Origin: Lachnospiraceae bacterium
Lineage (GTDB): Bacteria > Bacillota > Clostridia > Lachnospirales > Lachnospiraceae
Reading direction: 5' to 3'
DNA: 64,000 bases
NCBI GenBank assembly: GCA_022774705.1
Contig: JALFLM010000181.1
Coordinates: forward strand, 19,966-83,965
Shown: positions 9,538 to 17,674 of the stretch, piece by piece
How positions within the stretch are numbered: position 1 is the stretch's first letter
Layout of the letters: every line of letters begins with the position of its first letter
Notes under the pieces: model-generated
Seen by the model: the letters and a program-made list of their open reading frames with translations, nothing else
Databases searched by the model: none
Told to the model about the DNA's origin: nothing
Program-made: the position numbers and the translations under genes

Positions 9538-11244
9538 TCACTTCCAGGCCTGCCCGCGGTAGCGGTTGAAGCAGGCAAACACTTCCTGAGGGCGGGGCAT
9601 GGCCAGATCGGAACCAGGACAGGATCCATCGGCCAGTGCCTCCAGCCCCTTACTCTGAACCAGTTTCATCAGTTCACTGACAATTTCACGCAGATTTCTT
9701 TTGCCGTCACAGTAATGCATCTGAGCATATTTCAGCATGAAAGAAAGGGCTGCAGTCTGTTCGCTGTCGGCCAGCTGTTCCACATAGCGCAGATCCACTG
9801 TATCCCGGTTAATGGAGAAGGCGTCCCTGCCCAGCGTCTTCATCTTAATCCGGTCACTGCCGCGAAAACCCCTTGCAGCCCGGGGAATCCGGCTGAAAGC
9901 GGGCATGGATAAAGCCTCATCCGGAAGCTCCGGAGCAGGAAAACGGGAGGCTTCTTCTTTTGCGAAAGACGTGATTTCTTTCGGAATATAGCGATCCATC
10001 TGGATGATGCAGTCAGCCACATGGAAATAGGAACCGGAGCTTCCGGCCACCATAATTGAGGAGATCCCCTGTGTCTGAAACAGCATCTGAACCCGTTCGA
10101 TAAACGGTGTGATGGGCTCCTGATCACGGTGAACCACCCGCTGCATCAGTTCATCACGAATCATGAAATTGGTGGCACAGGTATCTTCATCAATGAGGAA
10201 CAGCGAGGTTCCGGCTTCCATGGCTTCCATCACATTGGCTGCCTGGGAAGTACTTCCGCTGGCATCCTCTGTACAGAACGCATGCGTATCCTTTCCGTTG
10301 GGCAGGTTATTGATAAACATGGAAATATCCGTGTTCTGAATGCTGCGTCCGTCCTCGGCGCGGATCTTCACAGCGGAAGCATCGGTGATAACGAATTCCC
10401 GTCCGTCGCCGGCAATATGATTGTATACGCCAAGCTCCAGAGCTTTCAGAAGAGTGGACTTTCCATGATAACCTCCGCCTACGATCAGCGTGATCCCTTT
10501 TCTGATCCCCATGCCTCTGATGGTTCCTGTATGAGGGAGTTCCATGACAATCTCCAGAGAAGCAGGAGATACGAAAGGAACCGCTCCTTTCATGGGGCGC
10601 TGTGAAATACCGCTTTCTCTGGGCAGAACCGAGCCGTTGGCAACGAATGCCGCCAGCTCTCTTTTTTTCAGCTGACTGCGGATATACTCCTGATCTTCTG
10701 CCAGCTGAATGACGGAAAGCAGACGTTTCTGTTCGAGGCTTTTGCAGTACAGTGTCTTTCTGATACAGTCCGGAAGAAAATCAAAAAGGATTTTGATCAG
10801 TTCCTGTGAATTGATGGTACGTCCGTTGGCAGGAAAACCGATCTCCATGCGGACGAGAACATCACCCTTTTCCGGTGAGATGCGGCAGGCGCTTCTTTCC
10901 AGAACTTCCTGCCCCGGACGGCTGACAGCAATCAGACCGCTTTTACCGGATCCCTTCGCTTTGAAGTTGTACTTTTCAATCTCCTGATGGAAAAGCCGGA
11001 TCAGATGATCCTGCAGGGCAATCCTTTTATGGGGCAGATCGTACAGCGCTGCCGGAAAACATGCCTTTCCTCCGGGAACCAGAATGCTGACCCGGGAAGG
11101 GGAGGCAAAGGGATCTCCCTGCACATGTTCAATATTGAGAATATAATCGCCGAACTGATAGCTGCCTTTTGTATCCTTGTAGGCGGGATAACTTCTGCGA
11201 TTGATGGAAATAAGTGTATTTTTCAAATCGATATTGCTTTTCAT
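9538..11244 (-). CDS. ABC-class ATPase domain protein (COG3044 / PF09818 type)
   Basis: A 568-residue predicted ATPase with a P-loop in VGGGYHGKSTLLKALE and a DEDTCATNFM segment that resembles a Walker B, both typical of the "predicted ATPase of the ABC class" family. No transmembrane segments are apparent, so it is probably cytosolic. The family has no established function that I can state. The start is set at 11244 (MKSNIDLK) because the reverse strand has AGGAGG shortly before it; the ORF-track start at 11322 would lie upstream of the promoter. It forms a single-gene unit convergent with the ABC exporter and divergent from the PEP-binding protein gene. Confidence 0.85.
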   Translation of the reverse strand: MKSNIDLKNTLISINRRSYPAYKDTKGSYQFGDYILNIEHVQGDPFASPSRVSILVPGGKACFPAALYDLPHKRIALQDHLIRLFHQEIEKYNFKAKGSGKSGLIAVSRPGQEVLERSACRISPEKGDVLVRMEIGFPANGRTINSQELIKILFDFLPDCIRKTLYCKSLEQKRLLSVIQLAEDQEYIRSQLKKRELAAFVANGSVLPRESGISQRPMKGAVPFVSPASLEIVMELPHTGTIRGMGIRKGITLIVGGGYHGKSTLLKALELGVYNHIAGDGREFVITDASAVKIRAEDGRSIQNTDISMFINNLPNGKDTHAFCTEDASGSTSQAANVMEAMEAGTSLFLIDEDTCATNFMIRDELMQRVVHRDQEPITPFIERVQMLFQTQGISSIMVAGSSGSYFHVADCIIQMDRYIPKEITSFAKEEASRFPAPELPDEALSMPAFSRIPRAARGFRGSDRIKMKTLGRDAFSINRDTVDLRYVEQLADSEQTAALSFMLKYAQMHYCDGKRNLREIVSELMKLVQSKGLEALADGSCPGSDLAMPRPQEVFACFNRYRGQAWK

Positions 11245-11293
11245 AATAAATAAGCCTCCTGACTGATTAACATTCGAAAATGAGTCTGAATGC

Positions 11294-11322
11294 AGTATAG
11301 CACAGATGAAGACAAAATGCAA
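11294..11322 (-). promoter_or_regulatory. Promoter of the ABC-class ATPase gene
   Basis: On the minus strand TTGCAT (11322-11317), 17-nt spacer, TATACT (11299-11294). This lies 50 nt upstream of the ATG at 11244 and within the ORF-track extension, supporting the shorter start. Confidence 0.75.
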
Positions 11323-11502
11323 ACAGATGTTCTGAAAAGAACACCAGGTAAAAATACTGCAGTTCAGCAGATTCCAGCGAATGACTGCAAAAAATAAAAG
11401 TATCTCATGACCGTTTTTTACTGTTATCTTTAGTAAAATTAACAGAAAATTGATTGATAAAACATATAATAACAGAAAATAATACCAATAAATACTCGGA
11501 TG

Positions 11503-11511
11503 TGATACAAT
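11503..11511 (+). promoter_or_regulatory. Possible extended -10 promoter of the PEP-binding protein gene
   Basis: TGATACAAT (TG-N-TACAAT) with no good -35. A second -10-like TATAAT occurs at 11465-11470. The gap 11245-11563 is AT-rich and otherwise holds only the divergent minus-strand promoter and a direct repeat of TAACAGAAAAT. Confidence 0.4.
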
Positions 11512-11563
11512 ACTGCCATGGAAAGTTGATATAAAGTTTTCGGAAATGAAATGGAGGTATTTT

Positions 11564-14131
11564 ATGGCAGCATTTGATCGGGTATTATCGGGGTATCCCA
11601 GTATGGATCAGGTTCTGGATTATATCCGGCTGGGTGATAATGTGGTGATTCAGGTTACCGGTATGGATGAATTCCGTTTTTTTGTGGAGCCTTATGTGGA
11701 GCAGGCAAAAAAAGACGGCAGGAATCTGATCTATTTCCGTTTTGCCAGCCATGCACCGCTGGTAAAGAAAGAGGATGCAAAGTGGTACTGCCTTGATCCG
11801 GGAGAAGGCTTTGAGCAGTTTACCATCCGGGTTCACAGGATTATTGAGAAGGAGGGGCGGGATGCATTTTATGTGTTTGACTGCCTGTCGGAGCTTCAGG
11901 TGGCCTGGGCCGCCGATCTGATGATGGGCAATTTCTTCTGCGTGACTTGTCCGTTTCTGTTTATTCTGGATACGGTTGCCATGTTTCCTGTCATCCGCGG
12001 TGATCATTCTCATGAGACGATTGCGCGGATTCAGGAAACGACACAGCTTTTTCTCGATGTTTATTCCGATGAAAAGAATATTTATCTGCATCCGGTAAAG
12101 GTGTGGAACCGCTATTCGGCTACCATGTTTCTTCCTCATCGGGCTGATAAACAGGAAAAGGTCTTTACAACGCTGACGGATTCGGTAAGTATGAGCCGGT
12201 ACTATTGGGTGGTTGGGCAGTATCTGAGTACGGAGGATCAGAATCTGGACAGCTGGGAACGCTATTTTCAGAAATCACGTACCTGTGAACCGTCCCAGGA
12301 AGAAGAAATTAAATCGAATTTCTGTCGTATGATGATGACGAAGGATTCGAAAATCCGTGAGATGTTCGGGAAATTTTTCGAGATAAAAGATTATTATCGG
12401 GTAAAAGACCGGCTCATCGGCAGCGGGAAGATCGGAGGTAAATCCTGCGGTATGCTTTTGTCACGCAGTATTGTGCAGAAATGTCTCCCTGAACTGTCAG
12501 AGCGGATGGAACCCCATGATTCTTTTTATATCGGAAGTCATGTATTTTACACCTATCTCGTTTACAATAAATTGTGGGATCTTCATGTAGCTCAGAAAGA
12601 AAAAGACAGATATTATGAGCTGGCAGGGCAGCTTTCCGATGGAATTCTGCACGGTGTATTTCCGGAAGCAATCCGCAGTCAGCTGCGAAGAATGCTGGAA
12701 TATTACGGTCAGGCACCAATTATTGCAAGATCCAGCAGTATGCTGGAGGATGGTTTCGGCAATGCATTTGCCGGGAAATATGAGTCGGTTTTCTGCGCCA
12801 ATCAGGGGACGCCGGAGGAACGTCTGGAGAAGCTGGAGGATGCAATACGGATTGTTTATGCCAGCGCGGTGGATCCTTCCGCACTGGAGTACAGGAGAAA
12901 CCGCGGGCTGGATGCGCTGGAGGAACAGATGTCAATTCTGGTGCAGAGAGTTTCCGGCTCTATGCACGGAACGTATTTCTTCCCTTCGGCGGCAGGTGTC
13001 GGGTATTCTTACGATACGTATGGATGCAGTCAGAATCTGGATCCGGAAAAGGGCATGCTCCGTATGGTTTACGGTCTGGGAACTCGGGCGGTGGACCGGA
13101 CCGATAACGATTATCCCAGGATCATACATATAGATAAGCCGGAGCATACATATCTGACAACCATGAACGAAAAAGTGAGATTCTCCCAGAGAAAGCTGGA
13201 TGTCATACATCTGGAGAAAAAAGATGTGGTGGAAATTTCTCTTGAGGAGATGATGAAGGTAACGCCCAGGTGGTACCATAATCTGGTGCTGGAGCATGAC
13301 AGGGAGATGGAACAGAATTATTACAACACCAGAGGTGTGCGCCGGGATATCTGCTTCGGAACCTGCCATGGATATGTGAAGAACCGGCAGTTTCTGAAAG
13401 ACATGGAGCTGATTCTGGCCACACTGGAACGGGAATATACCTATCCGGTGGATATCGAATTTACAGTCAATTCCAATGAAAGGAAAGAGTATGTAATCTG
13501 TCTGCTGCAGTGCAGACCATTGCAGGTATTTTCAGGGGAGGGGAAAATCGAAATACCCGATATACCTCAGGAGAAGATCCTGTTTGAAACAACGGGAAGT
13601 TCCATGGGCAAGCCGCAGCAGAAGCAGCTGGATGCTGTTGTACTGGTTGATGCGAAAGCTTACTATGATTATCCTTACAAACGGAAGCCGGAAGTGGCGG
13701 ATCTTCTTACGATGATCAATACTTCATTTCGGGGAAGCGGTAAAAATGTGCTTCTGATGGTGCCCGGAAGAATCGGGACCTCGTCACCGGAGCTGGGAAT
13801 ACCGGTGAAATTTGCAGGGATTTCCCAGTTCTGTGCCATCGTTGAAATGGATGACGATCAGTCCGGCTATTCACCGGAGCTGTCTTTTGGCAGTCATATG
13901 TTCCAGAATCTGGTGGAAGCGGAGATTTTCTATACAGCTCTGCTTAAAACAGGGAAGGAAGGTGCAGAGAAACGTGAAAAACTGCTTTCCGGTATCGGAA
14001 AAATGTGTGAATTACCGGAATCGTACCGGCATTTATCGGATATGGTGCATGTATATCAGACAGAAGAAGCGGGACTGACGCTGTATTATGATATGGATAA
14101 AGGAAGGACGGTGTGTGGAATCAGCAGGTAA
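11564..14131 (+). CDS. PEP/pyruvate-binding domain protein (PPDK/PEP synthase N-domain like)
   Basis: An 855-residue protein. From about residue 290 it contains the ATP-grasp-like nucleotide-binding domain of pyruvate phosphate dikinase and PEP synthase: GGKSCGML, ARSSSMLEDGFGNAFAGKYES and LQCRPLQ are diagnostic. It lacks the swivelling phosphohistidine (GG.T.HA) and PEP-binding barrel domains of true PEP synthase, so it is unlikely to be that enzyme; the N-terminal 280 residues and the C-terminal region are not recognised. Proteins with only this domain are found in clostridia but their role is not established. ATG 11564 follows GGAGG; the ORF-track start at 11546 lacks a site. Confidence 0.8.
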   Translation: MAAFDRVLSGYPSMDQVLDYIRLGDNVVIQVTGMDEFRFFVEPYVEQAKKDGRNLIYFRFASHAPLVKKEDAKWYCLDPGEGFEQFTIRVHRIIEKEGRDAFYVFDCLSELQVAWAADLMMGNFFCVTCPFLFILDTVAMFPVIRGDHSHETIARIQETTQLFLDVYSDEKNIYLHPVKVWNRYSATMFLPHRADKQEKVFTTLTDSVSMSRYYWVVGQYLSTEDQNLDSWERYFQKSRTCEPSQEEEIKSNFCRMMMTKDSKIREMFGKFFEIKDYYRVKDRLIGSGKIGGKSCGMLLSRSIVQKCLPELSERMEPHDSFYIGSHVFYTYLVYNKLWDLHVAQKEKDRYYELAGQLSDGILHGVFPEAIRSQLRRMLEYYGQAPIIARSSSMLEDGFGNAFAGKYESVFCANQGTPEERLEKLEDAIRIVYASAVDPSALEYRRNRGLDALEEQMSILVQRVSGSMHGTYFFPSAAGVGYSYDTYGCSQNLDPEKGMLRMVYGLGTRAVDRTDNDYPRIIHIDKPEHTYLTTMNEKVRFSQRKLDVIHLEKKDVVEISLEEMMKVTPRWYHNLVLEHDREMEQNYYNTRGVRRDICFGTCHGYVKNRQFLKDMELILATLEREYTYPVDIEFTVNSNERKEYVICLLQCRPLQVFSGEGKIEIPDIPQEKILFETTGSSMGKPQQKQLDAVVLVDAKAYYDYPYKRKPEVADLLTMINTSFRGSGKNVLLMVPGRIGTSSPELGIPVKFAGISQFCAIVEMDDDQSGYSPELSFGSHMFQNLVEAEIFYTALLKTGKEGAEKREKLLSGIGKMCELPESYRHLSDMVHVYQTEEAGLTLYYDMDKGRTVCGISR

Positions 14132-14158
14132 AAAACAAAAAATAATTTTAAAATATAC

Positions 14159-14187
14159 TTGACAAATAGGAATACTTGGTATAATAT
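14159..14187 (+). promoter_or_regulatory. Strong promoter of the Cys/Met-rich microprotein gene
   Basis: TTGACA (14159-14164) with an extended -10 TGGTATAAT (14177-14185). The spacer is 15 nt to TATAAT, or 17 nt if TAATAT at 14182-14187 is used. It leaves a leader of about 60 nt that includes a small CATAC/GTATG hairpin. Confidence 0.7.
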
Positions 14188-14251
14188 ATCAGACATACAA
14201 AACATACTAATCCGGTATGAGAAGTAAAGCTAACAGAAAGGGGAAACGTTC

Positions 14252-14416
14252 ATGATGAAAAAAATGGCATCCTGTAGAGCGATGTGTTGCTGCAGCAGCT
14301 GCGAGGGCTGCAATGTGATGTGTATGTGCGGGATGCACAGTGATTTTCATGATGCGTTTTGTGTGCCTGATTGTTTACGAATGAAGTGCATGGCAGTTCC
14401 CGATGCGGGTGATTGA
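14252..14416 (+). CDS. Cysteine/methionine-rich 54-residue microprotein
   Basis: This reading frame is too short for the ORF track. It begins with AAAGGGG placed 8 nt before ATG 14252 and ends in TGA 14414-14416. The product has 11 Cys and 9 Met in 54 residues (37 percent sulfur amino acids), with two His and motifs such as CCCSSCEGC and CMCGMH. There is no signal peptide. It has its own promoter (14159) and a clean terminator (14440), so it is a discrete unit. It lies directly upstream of the sulfate uptake and activation genes. It could bind a metal or Fe-S cluster, store sulfur or serve as a translation-sensing leader for sulfur amino acids. It does not look like a ranthipeptide precursor, as no radical SAM gene is adjacent. 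I do not recognise the family. Confidence 0.8.
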   Translation: MMKKMASCRAMCCCSSCEGCNVMCMCGMHSDFHDAFCVPDCLRMKCMAVPDAGD

Positions 14417-14439
14417 TGCTGTTATGATTATGATATTCG

Positions 14440-14469
14440 GGCAGGTGCGAACGCGTACCTGCCTTTTTT
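14440..14469 (+). terminator. Terminator after the microprotein gene
   Basis: GGCAGGTGCG (14440-14449) pairs with CGTACCTGCC (14454-14463) with one G-U pair, followed by six T. It lies 24 nt after the stop codon, close enough to be either a simple terminator or the terminator arm of an attenuator. Confidence 0.9.
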
Positions 14470-14530
14470 GCAGTCAGAGACCTTTTTACAATTACAGATA
14501 AACCAATAAGTCGGAAATCATTTCAGCTGA

Positions 14531-14692
14531 CCGGAAAACCGGAGGTTTGAACAGGACAGAAATCCGGCTGCAGGCATAAAGCATGGGAACGTGCAAAGCA
14601 TGAAAATGTGCAGAGCATGGGAACGTGCAGAGCATGAAGACGTGTGCAGAGCCTGCGGCGCGGAAATCAGAAGTTCAGACCTTCGGTTTTTT
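14531..14692 (+). other. Large nested inverted repeat enclosing a four-unit hairpin array (structured RNA candidate)
   Basis: An outer helix pairs AAAACCGGAGGTTTGAAC (14535-14552) with GTTCAGACCTTCGGTTTT (14673-14690), 18 continuous pairs with two G-U, followed by TT. Inside it, TCCGGCTGCAGGC (14563-14575) pairs with GCCTGCGGCGCGGA (14651-14664), 13 pairs with a one-base bulge. The innermost 75 nt hold four tandem units, two of which form GCATG-GGAA-CGTGC hairpins with GNRA loops. The left outer arm can alternatively form CCGG-AAAA-CCGG (14531-14542). It lies between the microprotein terminator and the sulfate-binding protein gene. It may be a cis-regulatory RNA, a very large terminator or a relic palindromic mobile repeat. 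The rest of the 14417-14858 gap is A-rich, with no clear promoter. Confidence 0.7.
14581..14647 (+). repeat. Four tandem copies of a 17-nt hairpin-forming unit
   Basis: Units begin at 14581, 14598, 14615 and 14632, exactly 17 nt apart. Consensus is GCATGRRAAYGTGC plus a short AAA/AGA spacer; the fourth copy has a 2-nt insertion. Changes between copies keep the stem (CGTGC or TGTGC against GCATG). Confidence 0.85.
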
Positions 14693-14858
14693 CTATGCCG
14701 GCATGATCTGTAAAGGAAAACAAACGTGCAGGATGAAAATACGGATATAAAATGAAAATCAAAAATCAGAAATCAAAAAAATGGAAAGTAAGAATTGAAA
14801 ATATGAATCGGAAATAAAAATCCGAAAGTGTATGAGCATGGAAAGAGAGGAGAAAATT

Positions 14859-15923
14859 ATGAGAAAAAGATTAGTAAGTTCAGGTTTGGCAGCAGTTCTG
14901 GCAGCAGCTTTGGCAGCAGGAAGTCTGACAGGATGCGGAGGCGGAAAAGGTAATGATGCGGCAACAGAAGCGGCCAAAAATGCATCGGCTGCCGATAAAG
15001 TCACCATTACCAATGTCTCCTACGATCCAACCAGAGAGTTATACGAGCAGTACAATAAAGTTTTTGCAGAACACTGGAAGGAACAGACGGGTCAGGACGT
15101 GGAAATCACCCAGTCACATGGCGGCTCCGGTAAACAGGCTCTGGAGGTAGCCAACGGTCTGGAAGCCGATGTGGTGACTCTGGCGCTGGAGTATGATGTA
15201 AAGGCTGTTGAGGATGCCGGTCTGATCGAGCCCGGCTGGAAAGAAGAGTTTGACAAGGACAGTTCTCCGTACACATCAACCATTGTATTTCTGGTAAGAA
15301 AAGGGAATCCCAAAAATATTAAGGACTGGGGAGATCTGGTGAAGGACGGCATCGGTGTTATTACACCAAATCCCAAAACCTCCGGCGGTGCCAGATGGAA
15401 TTACCTGGCTGCATGGGCATATGCGGACAAGCTGTACAGCGGAGACGAAACCAAAATCAAAGACTTTATGAAAAAATTATACGAAAATGTGCTGGTTCTT
15501 GATTCCGGTGCAAGAGGTGCAACCACATCTTTCGTGGAAAACGGACAGGGCGACGTACTCCTTGCATGGGAAAATGAAGCGTATCTTTCCATTAAAGATG
15601 CTCCCGATGATTATGAAATCATAACACCCAGCATCAGTATTCTGGCTCAGCCTTCCGTTGCAGTTGTGGATGAGGTGGTTGATGCCAGAGGAACCCGTGA
15701 TGTGGCAACCGGGTATCTGAAATATCTTTATTCTGATGAAGCACAGAAAATCGCAGGAGACAATTTTTATCGTCCTTCCAATGAAAAAATCCTTCAGGAA
15801 TACAGCGACACCTTTGATCTGAATATCAACCTGGTAACCATCGATGACTTCGGCGGCTGGGATAAAGCGCAGGAAACCCATTTTGCCGATGGCGGTGTTT
15901 TCGATCAGATTTATGAAAAATAG
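14859..15923 (+). CDS. sbp: Sulfate ABC transporter, substrate-binding lipoprotein
   Basis: A 354-residue periplasmic-binding-type protein of the sulfate/thiosulfate family, tethered outside the membrane. A lipoprotein signal peptide ends in SLTGC. The family signatures are clear: [12 protein letters not shown] near the mature N-terminus, [40 protein letters not shown] 14859 follows GAGAGGAG; the ORF-track start at 14832 would precede the signal peptide with nine odd residues. It is the first gene of the sulfate operon (cysT, cysW and cysA follow). Thiosulfate or molybdate specificity is less likely given the cysD/cysN genes downstream. Confidence 0.93.
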   Translation: MRKRLVSSGLAAVLAAALAAGSLTGCGGGKGNDAATEAAKNASAADKVTITNVSYDPTRELYEQYNKVFAEHWKEQTGQDVEITQSHGGSGKQALEVANGLEADVVTLALEYDVKAVEDAGLIEPGWKEEFDKDSSPYTSTIVFLVRKGNPKNIKDWGDLVKDGIGVITPNPKTSGGARWNYLAAWAYADKLYSGDETKIKDFMKKLYENVLVLDSGARGATTSFVENGQGDVLLAWENEAYLSIKDAPDDYEIITPSISILAQPSVAVVDEVVDARGTRDVATGYLKYLYSDEAQKIAGDNFYRPSNEKILQEYSDTFDLNINLVTIDDFGGWDKAQETHFADGGVFDQIYEK

Positions 15924-15943
15924 ACAGGTGTGAAAAACAGACG

Positions 15944-15965
15944 GATCAGCCCTTCGGGGCTGATC
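15944..15965 (+). other. Intercistronic UUCG hairpin
   Basis: GATCAGCCC and GGGCTGATC form a 9-bp stem closed by a TTCG tetraloop. No T-run follows, so it is more likely an mRNA stability element that favours the binding-protein transcript over the permease genes than a terminator. Confidence 0.7.
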
Positions 15966-15992
15966 TGATGAAGAAGAAAAGCAGAAGGAGTT

Positions 15993-16838
15993 ATGAAGGC
16001 CATGAAAAAAGCTGGTAAACGGGTGATTCCCGGTTTTGGATTGTCGATGGGAGTTACACTTGCCATATTAAGCTGTGTTGTATTGATTCCACTGGCATCA
16101 CTGGCTGTTTATTCTTCGCAGCTGGGCATAAAGGAATTTAGTGAAGTGGTAACAAGAGAGCGGGTGCTGTCAAGCTTTTATGTCAGTTTTCTCACGGCTG
16201 CTGCTGCAACGGCTGTCAATGCAGTTATGGGTGTGGTGATTGCATGGGTTCTGGTACGGTATGATTTTCCGGGTAAACGGATTATGGACGGGATGATCGA
16301 GCTGCCATTTGCCCTGCCCACTGCAGTGGCGGGCATTGCACTGACCTCTCTTACATCGGATACGGGATTTGTGGGACGTTTTTTTGCACGCTTCGGGATC
16401 CGCATTGCCTACACCAGAATCGGTATTACCATTGCTCTGGTTTTCATCGGGATTCCTTTTGTGGTAAGAGCGGTACAGCCGGTGCTGGAAAAACTGGATT
16501 CTTCCTGTGAAGAGGCGGCCAGAGCGCTGGGAGCGGAACCGTCGGTTGTTTTCTGGAAGGTCATTTTTCCGGAACTGAAGCCGGCGTTGTTTACCGGTGC
16601 AGGACTGGCTTTTGGAAGATGCCTGGGAGAATACGGAAGCGTTGTATTTATAGCAGGAAATAAACCCTACTATACGGAAATAACGCCTTTGATCATCATG
16701 TCCGAACTGCAGGAATATGATTACGCCAGTGCCACGGCAATCGCACTTGTCATGCTGGCTGCCTCATTCCTGATTCTGTTCCTGGTGAATCTGGTACAGG
16801 CAAAAAATTCACAAATTTTACAGGGAGGAAACGGCTGA
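15993..16838 (+). CDS. cysT: Sulfate ABC transporter permease CysT
   Basis: A 281-residue inner-membrane permease with about six hydrophobic segments and the binding-protein-dependent transport EAA loop (EEAARALGAEPSVVFWKVIFPELKPALFTG). FALPTAVAGIALTSL is typical of the sulfate permease CysT/CysU. The start is ambiguous: ATG 15993 is only 2 nt from AAGGAG, ATG 16002 is 11 nt away. Its stop overlaps the start of cysW by one base. It forms the translocation pore with CysW, powered by CysA. Confidence 0.93.
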   Translation: MKAMKKAGKRVIPGFGLSMGVTLAILSCVVLIPLASLAVYSSQLGIKEFSEVVTRERVLSSFYVSFLTAAAATAVNAVMGVVIAWVLVRYDFPGKRIMDGMIELPFALPTAVAGIALTSLTSDTGFVGRFFARFGIRIAYTRIGITIALVFIGIPFVVRAVQPVLEKLDSSCEEAARALGAEPSVVFWKVIFPELKPALFTGAGLAFGRCLGEYGSVVFIAGNKPYYTEITPLIIMSELQEYDYASATAIALVMLAASFLILFLVNLVQAKNSQILQGGNG

Positions 16839-17674
16839 TGCAGGAAAATAGAAAATCATCAACGGTTACAAAATGGTTTCTGATCGGAATCAGTGTTCTG
16901 TTTCTGGCTGTTATGCTGCTGCTTCCGCTGATTACGGTCATTACCGAAGCACTTCGCAGCGGATGGGATGTGTACATAGAATCGGTTTCGGACGAATATA
17001 CGATCAAAGCGCTGCAGCTGACGATTGAGGCAACAGCAATATCCGTAATCATCAACACGGTTTTTGGACTGTTTGCGGCGTGGGCCATTACCAGATTTCA
17101 ATTTAAAGGCAAAAAGCTTCTTACTACGATGATTGACATACCGGTTACGGTTTCACCGATTATTGCAGGTCTGATTTTCATACTGATTTTCGGGCGGCAG
17201 AGTGCTTTGTACCCTTATCTGCAGTCCATGGGAATTAAGGTTGTATTTGCGGTTCCCGGAATTGTACTGGCAACGATCTTTGTAACGTTTCCGTTTGTTT
17301 CCAGAGAATTGATTCCGGTCCTTGAAGTTCAGGGAACGGATGAAGAGGAAGCAGCAGCGCTGATGGGTGCAAAGGGATGGACGATTTTCAGCAAAATCAC
17401 TTTTCCTCATATTAAGTGGGCTTTTGTTTACGGTGTTGTACTGTGTACTGCAAGAGCTATGGGTGAATTCGGTGCTGTATCCGTTTTATCCGGTCATCTG
17501 CGGGGGAAAACCAACACACTTCCCCTGCATATAGAAATTCTGTTTAATGAGTTCCAGTATGTTCCGGCTTTTGCCGTGTCTTCGATCCTGGTGGTTCTGG
17601 CGATTTTCATACTGGTTGTACGAAGTATTGTGGAATATCGTGGAAAGAAAGAGGATGCAGAGAATGTATGTTGA
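16838..17674 (+). CDS. cysW: Sulfate ABC transporter permease CysW
   Basis: A 278-residue permease and partner of CysT. It has the EAA loop EEEAAALMGAKGWTIFSKITFPHIKW and GEFGAVSVLSGHLRGKTNTLPLHIE, characteristic of CysW. GGGAGG precedes ATG 16838, which shares its A with the cysT TGA. The 3' end overlaps cysA by 11 bases. Confidence 0.93.
   Translation: MQENRKSSTVTKWFLIGISVLFLAVMLLLPLITVITEALRSGWDVYIESVSDEYTIKALQLTIEATAISVIINTVFGLFAAWAITRFQFKGKKLLTTMIDIPVTVSPIIAGLIFILIFGRQSALYPYLQSMGIKVVFAVPGIVLATIFVTFPFVSRELIPVLEVQGTDEEEAAALMGAKGWTIFSKITFPHIKWAFVYGVVLCTARAMGEFGAVSVLSGHLRGKTNTLPLHIEILFNEFQYVPAFAVSSILVVLAIFILVVRSIVEYRGKKEDAENVC

Noticed and set aside
14252-14416. Ranthipeptide/SCIFF-type precursor
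   Set aside because: Sequence does not resemble SCIFF, and no radical SAM maturase or peptidase gene is adjacent.
14581-14647. CRISPR-like regular repeats
   Set aside because: Units are contiguous 17-nt copies without unique spacers and no cas genes are near.
14417-14858. Known sulfur riboswitch or T-box before the sulfate operon
   Set aside because: I find no S-box core, no T-box sequence (no GGGTGG...ACCGCG) and no other known leader motif; the structure there is unlike those classes.
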